Below, one piece after another: positions 51,601 to 62,000 of a stretch of 64,000 nucleotides of DNA (its first letter is position 1; each line of letters begins with the position of its first letter). The stretch lies in the NCBI GenBank assembly GCA_947579665.1, contig OX388349.1, positions 17,826,459-17,890,458 on the forward strand. The letters run 5' to 3'. A program made the position numbers and the translations under genes. The DNA is from Sympetrum striolatum. Its lineage: Eukaryota; Arthropoda; Insecta; Odonata; Libellulidae. The notes beneath the pieces are model-generated. The model was given only the letters and a program-made list of their open reading frames with translations, did no database searches and had not been told where the DNA came from.

Positions 51601-54600
51601 TGATAACTACTTCTGATTCAGGCATCCCTTTCAATTTATTTGCAGTTTCACATTATAAAAAATAACTCTAAAGGCACCCAAATTCATTATTTTGCTTCAC
51701 TTCTGATTTAGTTTTCAGTAAACTCCAATGTATAAATTTCATAATGTGTAAAATTTAAAATTGCTCCCCATTTATTTCATCTTCTTGTATTTTCATAGTT
51801 ATGTTTTTTTTGACTTATTTCCCTTCCCCATTATGAGTTTGTTATGGTATCCATATATTTATGGTTTGAGGCATTATCAGAAATGAATTTTCCACAAAAA
51901 GCTAGGGGTAGTAAGTTAATTGCTAATTATTTATTTATAATTAATAACTCATGTATTATGTCAGGGTAAGAGAAAGTGTCAAAGCAGTGATGTTGTTGGA
52001 CTGTAAAATAAAAGATTTACATAAATTCATCTCTTCTAATTCTTCATCAGAATGTAATTATGTTTTAGTTTGTTAACATATTTTTAAGGCACAAATTTAA
52101 AGATAACTAAATGGTGAATGTTCATTAGAATATCCAAAATTATTAATTTGAAGTTGAATATTTCATTAATTGTCTATCTTTTCTCAAACTTGGCATGTAT
52201 TCTATTTTTCCAGTGGTAATGTTTGAATTGGTAGTGTTTAATAATGCTTAACCTAGTCTGTATTGGTTTTAATTGCAATTCAATAATTTTTATTAAAAAA
52301 ATGGATTGGTCCTTAAAGTCTTTAAACTTTTTTTAACATATCTATTGTGGAATCCTTTTGTTGAATTTCATAAAAACATTTAAAATAATATTGTGCTCTA
52401 TTTGTCTGCTGTATTTGACAAGTGATGCATATGTTTTTATTTCATATAGCCTTTATTGCAAGCTGGAGGCCATGGAACTTGTATATGCCAATGCAAAAAT
52501 GTAAAAGTTGTAACAACAAAAACAATTCCCATGCAAGTTGATGGAGAAGCATGCCGATTAAATCCATCCATAATCACCATGAATCTTCTAAACAAGGCCT
52601 CAATGTTAGCAAAGAGAAAAGGTGGAAAGGCCAATAACCAGTAAGTGAATATCACATATGAAAGTGGTGATAAGGAATTTTTCCTTCAAATTGCTCTTCC
52701 AAAAACTTAAATCTGCTTGTTTAATATGAATATTTGATATCTCATTGAAGAGTGAAGCAAAAATTAGCGCATATGCTTGTATATTGGTTTCTCTCTTAAT
52801 TAAATCATTCCCTAAAATGTTACTCAAATATCTATTTTTGAAATTTGCATATTTTGCATAATCTACATCGTGTGCGTGATTTAATTTTAGTTTAGTAGTT
52901 TTAGGTTTAAAGTAGGTTTCATAATTATTCATAATTTAAATTTAGATTATAATTTTAACATATTGACCTTTATAAACCAACAGAGATATTTTGTAGATTT
53001 TTTTATCATAGCTCATATAACAAACTGGAGCATTAAGTGGCTATCAGTACCACTCATGTATAGGTTAACATTTTTATCAAAGTTTTATATTTTTAAGTAG
53101 TCTGATACAGGAGTATATAAAGCAGCTTTTTATGCTGTGATATCTTGCATAGTGTAAACACTATTTCCATTAAAATCTGATAATAGTTTCATCTCAAACG
53201 TAGAGCTTACTGTTTCAAAATTTTGGCAGAAAATTCTCAAATACTCTACATTCTTCCTACAAAAATTGAATTTATGTAATTTTTATTCCCATGTTCTTCA
53301 ATGATTCGATGTTGCAATTTTTTCAGGCAAACAGCTTTAGAGCAGCTGAAGTTATCAGTGAACAAGATCAACATGGGTGATTATGAACAACACCATTATG
53401 ATAAGGACTTGCTGAAGCAAGCAGGTTTGTGACATTGTAAATCAAATAAGTCATTTTGGTGACATTGCCACGTCAGTTTTCAAACTTTTTATAAGAATAA
53501 AATATGGAGGTTTCAATGTTCTTAATTCAAACTCTCAGTTACTATATAGGTCTAAGCATTTCTCTTTCTTGTTTCTCCTTTAATTCTACAAGTATTCATT
53601 TCTTCTTTGCAGCTATTTCTTTAGGAACTATTGAAGTAAGTCCGTCTGCTGATTTGGAGCAAGTTAGGAAACTTATTACAAAACTCCAAGAAGAAAATGC
53701 TTCTGCCCCAAAATTATCTGCCGACTGGTGTTTTGTTGATTGTAAGTATGAATGTTGTTTTTCTAAAAATACTTCATATATCTGCAGTTTTAATTATTTG
53801 TATTTATCTCTTTGCATAAAATTATAGTGGAATTTAAGCTAAGCTTGTCAGTGATGATTTTCTTTTAGTTAAAATGGTGATACATGTTTAATCTCTTTAC
53901 CATTGAGTGATTGAATTCTTTCTTAAGGACTTATAGACATTCCTTCATTTATTTGTTTCAAAAAATGATTTCATGAGCTAATGATGTAATTAATTATAAA
54001 ATACAAGGAAAGAAATCTGAATTTAATCTCTATCAGAATTGTTATTCAAACTGAATGAGAATTGTTATTTACAACCCTGGTCTTCCACCTGAGTATCCCT
54101 TCTCTCTCTTATCCACTTTAGTTGCTATCAAGGTTCATCTAAATGAAAATTTACTTACATTTCTAATTATCTTTATCAGTGATCTCTCTCTAGATTGCCA
54201 CTTGCTTTGTTTACAATAGAATAAAGAAGATTATAGAAAATAATAGAATAGTCTCAGTTTATTGACCTTCTAAGTGTCACCAAAAATGCATTTCAGTTGT
54301 CAAGCTATCATCTTCAGGGATAGATTAAAATTTTTGGCAAGATGATTGTGTGGCTATTGAAATTAGCATTTAGTGTCTCTTGTAATGTTGCTAATCTAGG
54401 ACTTACTGTTGTTTACAGAACCAGTGGCAATGTAGGTACAGATGGCTTATAAAGGCAATTTTGAGAGAGTTTTTAAATCTCTAGTTCATTAACAGCCCTG
54501 TTCTAATTTCTAGTTTTATAAAATATGATTGCATGAAATATCATATTTACTGGAAAATAATGCACAGTGGAATGTAATGCACACCTCAAAATTCGAGCAT

Positions 54601-56061
54601 TCGAAATCGAAAAATCAATTCCCCGCAAATCTAAATTGTACCTTAAGATACGCAGCCACACCATTCATATCACAATATAAGTGTTTAATATGCAAGTATA
54701 TGCTTCTGTATACAAATGTTTCTACATGTATACACTGTAAATGAAATCCCGGTAGTTGTTTATACTGGAAGTCCTATGTTAGTGCACTCAATAACCAATT
54801 CAAAATCTCTCATTTAAAAAGTTTGAAGGGCTGGCAAATTCCCTTCAATTAATAACTATTGGACATCACTTTATTCTGTAGTCTTTGGGGGCTTGTACAG
54901 TGACAACATCGCATTGCTGGAACATTTGAAAAGTTGAATAAAACCATGGTGAGCTGAGGCCGTCCCTGTGCTACGGGATATGTGCACAAATAGTATTGTG
55001 TCCAATCTAGTGCACAGTTGATTCTAACACACCCTGGTTTTTGAGCTAAGAAAAGGCCAATAAAGATGGATTTTATTTTCGATTAAATAAGATAATTGAT
55101 GTTAAGAAAGTTTATACTTTCCAAAGTTCTCATTTTGTTAAATTTTGTGTCCCTTTGTTTTCTGTAATAACTTCACATTAAAATTGCAATCCAGCTAAAG
55201 GAAAATGTGAGTGATTCAGGTACCTTTAATTTCTTGCGTGAAAAAATTTTCTTTTGGAACTCAAAAGAAGTTCCAAGCTGGGTGATTCCCTTACTCTTTT
55301 TTATTTTACTCTTAAGTTATCTCTTGTATTCCCTCTTTAATCCTTCAAATCCATTTTAAGCCCTTTTTTTCTCTTGACAAGTATTTCCTTGATACAGTTG
55401 AGCTCTAATCCAATTATAGTTGAATATAAGGAGGTGTAACCATACATTTCTGTAAAAAAAATTGATTTTACTATCCAAATGTTTTTTTCTAATTTAATTA
55501 TTCCTGTAATTATTATTTTCTTTGGTTAACTTTCTTATTTGCTTCTTTCTTTACCATACTCAATCTTGGTTAAACTTATTTCAGTTTGTGAAATCTAAAG
55601 GATTAGTATTACCAAAGTTACGAGAGTTATTAATATTACCAAAGTTATTCTCATATGAGACATCCTGGCTTCTAAAGAGGAGTCAATAATTGTAATGCAA
55701 TCAGATAAAAATATTTTATGTTTTTTCTTTTGTGCCATAAATGCAACCTAATATTGAAATAGAATTTTCAGGAAGGAAAATTAATGCAATTATCTGAAAG
55801 CAAGTGACTTATGCATAAAATATTACAAAAATTTACTTTCTTATTCACACAGATGATGATCTACCAAGGTCATTTTGGCAGCCCATTGTAGATGCCTACT
55901 TAAATATCACGTATTATTTTTATTTCAATTTTTACTTTCTCCATATACGAAGTATATAGAAAGTATTGTTTTCATGAAAAAATTCGACTTCGAGATTTCA
56001 ACGGAAATACATGTTTTGGGGTCCCTAGAACACGTTTTAACCATTTTCGGAATGATGTATG

Positions 56062-56096
<35 letters not shown>

Positions 56097-59000
56097 GTGT
56101 CTGTGCTTGTGGGTGCTCTAACGAGAAAACTATTGGTGGTATCAATACCAAACTTCATATATAGTACTGTGGTGTGTGCTGTCAGAGTTGATTAGTTTTT
56201 GGAGTAAATCAATATACCGGAAGTCGAGCTTCATTCATTAAAGCTCATTTCCGGTTTTCAAAATATCTCCATAAATATGATATATACGTACATTGTATTA
56301 CTAATAAAAGTATTAGAAAATATAATTTACTATAACTTTTGTATTTATCATATTTTTGTATCACCGGCTGATTAGGAGTTATTCGTGAAAAACCGATAAA
56401 CCGGAAGTAGCTGTTATGTACTTTGTGGGCGCTCTAACATAAAAACCATTTGTTGTATCAACACCAAATTTCATGTATAGTACTTTGGTTGCTGTCGTTA
56501 GAGTTGATTAGTTTTTGGAGAAAATCAGTTAACCGGAAGTAGAGCTTCATTCTTCAAAGCTCATTTCCGGTTTTCAAAATATCTCCATAAATATGATATT
56601 TAGGTATATACTATTATTTACAAATGTTTTAGAAAATTAAATTTACTATAACTTTTGTTTAAAACATTTTTTTGTATAACTGATTGTTTAGGAGTTATTC
56701 ATGAAATAAACCGGAAGTTTCTGATTATGCACTCTGTGGGCGCTTTGGGCGAAAGGCCAATTTCATCGTTTTTCTTCGGACATGTCCCAAAAATATTATT
56801 TATAATGTTCGTGACGTAAAAGATAATAATATATAAATTAATCACTCATCTTCCAGGTTTAGATGCAATAAAGATTTCGAAAATACTGTCGTAGATAAAT
56901 ATTTACATCTTATCTATGGAGAAAGTCATGTGCTGTCCACATCAGATTTTTAAAATGATTTCCATTGGAGCATTCTCAAACAATTTCATGGGCTTCTTTA
57001 ATTGCTAGTTTGCTCCTGTTTTTCCTGAGGTTGGAATATTAGAACATATTTTTGCTAATGACTTTATTTTATTTTAAGTTGAGTATGTAGACTTCAGTAA
57101 AAAACTTATATTCATTATAAGTATACACACAAGGCACAATTTTCGAGTGAAAATTTTTGACAAAGGAAAATGTATGCTGTATATGTCCCAAACTGTGGTC
57201 TTAAACTCTGTTACTGAATGTTTCCAGCATGTACTGCAGAGAGATTCTTCAGGGTGGATCGTGCTCAAGAGCACTTGCATTACGTCATGGATGTTGGAGG
57301 CAGTGAGGAGCTGTATGTATTAGACACAGGAGCAGGAGGTCCACCACAGACACCAGATGACGATCCGTCATCCATTGCACCAGCACCTTCAGCTGGAGTC
57401 ACTTCATCAGCTGACAGAAATGGGCCGTCTGCTGCCCCAGCCACTGCACAGAAGAAGCCAAATTCCGATGTGAGGTATGTGCTCGACCGCTTTAACACTT
57501 CCTAGGTTATTGATGAGTGCTTTATGATACAAAACGTGTGCTTTCTGAAACTGTGCTTTTTGCTGTGTTGTTTATTGGATTTTATGATTTGTCACTTTTG
57601 TTTTTTGCTGCTTTTACTCAAAAATGCACTGATATGTACTGTACTACGAAACAACGTATTTTATGTTGCATTTTACTAGAACTGTTATGTATGACCATTT
57701 GAGTTTTATTGTAACATATGTGTTGTGATTTTTTTCGACCAAAAGGCACAAAGTATTAATTTTTGTCCAACTAAAATGGTATGTCTACTTATTTTGCATT
57801 TTGCATGTCCACAAGTTTTAACCATGTTATTTAGTTACGCTTTTTTACTGATTCTTTTGAAAAGTAAACCATTGTATGGAAACCTGTAATTTTTAATAAG
57901 TTTTTATGCTCTTAATATATGGCACAGTATATCTTATCGTCAAACACTAGTATCTCTAAGCTCATAAATGTAAAAGCTTTTAAAGTTCCTTCTTTCTAAG
58001 TGAAAATTATCTTATTTCATTTATCAGTTGGACTGGCTGTTATAAAGTAACGCTTTCATTCAGTTGGAACAGTTTCATGAAACTTGCTTATCTCTATACA
58101 ATTGCACTTTCCAAATGTGGTGGATATGGCCAGTAATAATTTTGTCAGGACTTCTTCTGAACATAAATTGACAAAATTCTGAATTGCTTAAGTAAAGTAA
58201 CTGTGTAAATAGCATGCCCATTAAAAATATCTAAAGTTAGTGAATGTTAAAGTAATGATGGTGACACAAATCAAAATCTTTTTCAGTTCGGCAGTTGAAT
58301 GTGGTTTTGACATTGTATTTACATTGAACATGTAGCCTTCTCCTGTCATGCCAGAGGTCAACAATCATATGTTTATTTGAGTGTATGAATATCATTAATC
58401 AAACAGCCGCCTATCTTTTCTGTGGCTCTCATCCTATGAATTGTGATATTTGAGAGACTGTTTCATGTTAACAACGGGACAAATTCATGAGAAATTTTGT
58501 TGCATTTTGCTCTTGAAATTACTACTGTGCTGTTCCTGTAATAGTGTGATTCCTTATGATGTCAATGATATTACATTAAACAAGGAAGTCATCCGTCCCT
58601 AATGTTAATGCTACTAATCTCATCAAACTATATTTATTTGTAAATTAAAATTCTACTCTTGCCAGAGGATATGTAAATCAGTTATTTTATCTTGGTAAAT
58701 ATCTAATAAATATATATATAACTTAGGTTCAAATTAAAGAGCAGTTTATGTATAAAGTACATATATCAGTGCTTTTGAGTTGTTCATTCTTGAATGGATA
58801 TGGCATGATGTACATTCTGTTGCACATATCATGTGAAAGAAGTAATACTCAGTGCCATAGTCAGTAAAAATTTTAACTGAACTTTAACACGAGGTAATTC
58901 AAATAATTTTATTTGAATGATATTTTTAGTTCACGAATTCATTTTAACTATGTATAATTTTTCCTTGTATGGTGTAATGGTTATTTGCCCCTATTGTAAA

Positions 59001-62000
59001 ACAAAACCTCCTATCATTAGATAAAATGCAGGTTTGTTACACATTGTAGTAATTATTTATTTTAAGTCACATAAGCAGTATATGAAAGCAATAAACTTGA
59101 TCCATTAGTTTTGGTTGCTAGTGAAGCGCTTGTATTCACTATTATAAGAGAATTGTTATTATGAGTTTTTGTTTTTCAAGCTTTTTTATGTGCTAGTTTT
59201 GAGTTGAGTTTCGAGTGTTGTATTTATGCTGTAAGAGAGTGGAAGTCTCCACTAGCACAATAAATATTTGCTCCGACAGTGTTGAAGCTTCAAAGGAGGG
59301 AGGCGGGGACCGAGAAAAGTTGTTACAAAACTCAAGTAGTGATCAAATGGCCAATGGCATTAATAATGTTGGTGGTGTTCATTCAAGAGCTAATTTAAGT
59401 GTAGCAGGACACAAAGGAGGCAGTGTTGGAATCAAGAGTAACGGAAGAGCATCTTCGATGGCATTTCCAGACGGTGTTCTGCAGCCTGGTGGTAATTTTG
59501 GTCGCCTTAGGTAGGTCAAACTGGCGACCCCAAATCCAAAAGAATCCCACTTTTGGACTTTTCAAACTTCATGTTTATGTGTTTCAAGATCTAACCTGCT
59601 CGAAAAATATTTTTCAAATTGTTACTGATCTGATAATTATACCAAATTTTGAGAAATGCAAAATTATGTAATTATTTGTTGCATTTGGAGTATTTGATGG
59701 AAATCTTTAGTTGTAGAAAAATATATTTTTTGTTGGATATAAAACCACAGAATTAGGGTACTGCAAATAACAATTTTTTCATATCTGTCAAATTTATGAA
59801 TTTACCAAGTCATTTTGTGCTTAATATTTTAGCCTGGTTATTTTTTAAACTGAAACATCCACAGACTGTCATTATATCTGTATGTGAGAAGCTAATAACA
59901 CATTGAGTCCCTAAGTTGTTAAAAGCAGAAATAAATTGTTGTTTACCAACCTCTTACTAGCTACCATATTTCATGGGAAACAAGATACTTCATTTATTTA
60001 TTTCTTTTCTGAAGAGATTTGCTGAAAAATTGACCCACCACATATGTGCAGTTTGTAAGCAGAATTTTTCCTCAATTATATATTCTCCTCTGGAAACAAA
60101 ATAAATACATCTGTTAGGGCGTATTTATATACTAATTCAACTTATAATAGAACATGACCACAATGGTAGGAAAAAAGAAATTCATGAAATTGTTTGAAAA
60201 TTCTCTTCAAGATTTTTTTATGAGCTAATGGAAATACAAGGAGAAATATTTGGAAGGTTTTTTTTTGGAAGTATGTATAAGATGTAGTATTTCATAAAAT
60301 TGGTGTTCGAACGGGTGGAAAATGTTACAGTCATAACAGAATTAGTATTCCTCCTCAATACAGTAGAAGTCCGTTTTAATGAGTATGGTATATAATGACA
60401 GTTGTGTTATAGTGAGTGATTTTTTTGCCGTTATCCGTCTCTCAGCAAAATGGATAGGAAGTTACATCCTTTATAACAAGTGGTTATTTCTGGAGTATCG
60501 GTATGACAAGTGCCGCTTTTCTATTTTCATCTTGCAAGTCCGACAAGCAAACGGTAATCACTTTTTCACTTTAACGGTAAGAACTTTGACTAGAGACTTC
60601 TCATGAGTTTCACTCCCGCATTGCTGATCCGAATTTATCCCTCTCCCTCGCAACACTGTCATTGCTTATGAAGCGCATGAATGAAAAATGTCTCGAGAAA
60701 GGAATCCGATATGAATTAGGATTATCTAATGATATTCCATTACTTTTCAATGATTATTGAGCAATAATTTTCTATATTTTATGTTCTAGGATGCATTTTG
60801 GTTAAGGTTTTTGAATTAAGGAAATATTATTTCTGACACGAACTTACTCTTTTACAGATTCTGAAGCATTTGCGTAAGGATTAAAAACCCTACGGTTACA
60901 ATCACTCGCTGCCTTTGGTTTCAAAAGGATGGACATTTAGTCCTAGAGATCGGCTAAAATGAGTACGCTTCATTAAGTGTACTTTTCCGATTTTTGTCAG
61001 CTCTCATTATAATGGATTTCTACTGTACTTAGTGTATCACTGGTATCAAAAGTGCTCCTGTATCTTTAGATCTGTTATTATCATACTCGTATAAATCACT
61101 TAGCCAGTCTGCCTGAGTAAGAAACACAGAAGAACAAAAGGGTTACAAGAAAAATAATTCATTTTGATTTTGTAAACATAATAAGCCAATGCTTTCCAAA
61201 TTCTTCCCAAACAGATTTATTTAAAACTGGGGTCCAATTTATGTTCTGAAGATTAAGTCTTTTTCCCATGAAGTTAAATTTTAAATTGTGGTTAGTCCCA
61301 TGTGATACATCTTATACACTATATTGTATAATGACTCCATATACTATAAGATGACATTTTCACTCTGATTTAAAATCTGATTCCAATTAAACATCGGCTT
61401 CATACAGAAGAGCATTGACCTCAAACTTTCAGCATGGGTACCTTACTCCATCAAAATTTTCTTAAGTAACCCTCGCCATCCTTAATCTAATTCACTTTAT
61501 GATGGTTGGTTGCAGTATTTTATAATTGAAATTACCATCAATGACTATTATGAAGATGATTTAAGTTTGAATTGTACTAGTCATTTTGAGTTACAGATGG
61601 CCTTTTAGAGAGTAGATGAGGGATTTAAATAGAAGAAATCTTATACATGAGCTGTATCTACATTCTTCTATTCCATTGTAATACCACTCCGTTACCATCT
61701 GAATATCCGTTTTAGGAGTTGTTTTCTCCTCTTGTTGGTCCATTGCAATTCAGGCAGTTAGCCAGTTTTTGTATCATCGAAAATTTACAATGTGTATTTT
61801 AATACTAACTCTAGGCCCTATTTCTTTATTGAAAACTTTTTCAAAAATTGTTAATAATGAAATTAAAATTTTTAGAGGATAGATGTTCATCTTTAAGACT
61901 AATACCACTTAAATACAATTGAAATTATCTCAGGGTGTTAATATTTTCACAGTTAAGCTTTACAATAGAATTCATAATTTTTGTAAATAATTTTCCAAAA

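Larger units (their letters stand above)
50278..53612 (+). other. DGK introns 9-12
   Basis: Intervals 50278-50693, 50797-52449, 52641-53326 and 53425-53612 are AT-rich, with no element or gene that I can support. Confidence 0.55.
53742..57227 (+). other. DGK intron 13
   Basis: Repeat-rich intron: a CUGAAGA-GAAA hairpin (54291-54317, minus), an arm of the foldback family (about 54400-54500), a MITE relic (54535-54610), and the unclassified tandem repeat at 55885-56780. Confidence 0.55.

Noticed and set aside
57475..57503. Exon 14 read through to a stop at 57503 as the normal C-terminus
   Set aside because: A good donor at 57475 and a phase-matched exon at 59280 make splicing more likely. Intron retention cannot be excluded.
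60379..60606. 75-codon frame near 60.4 kb
   Set aside because: It overlaps the inverted terminal repeat of a MITE and shows no domain.
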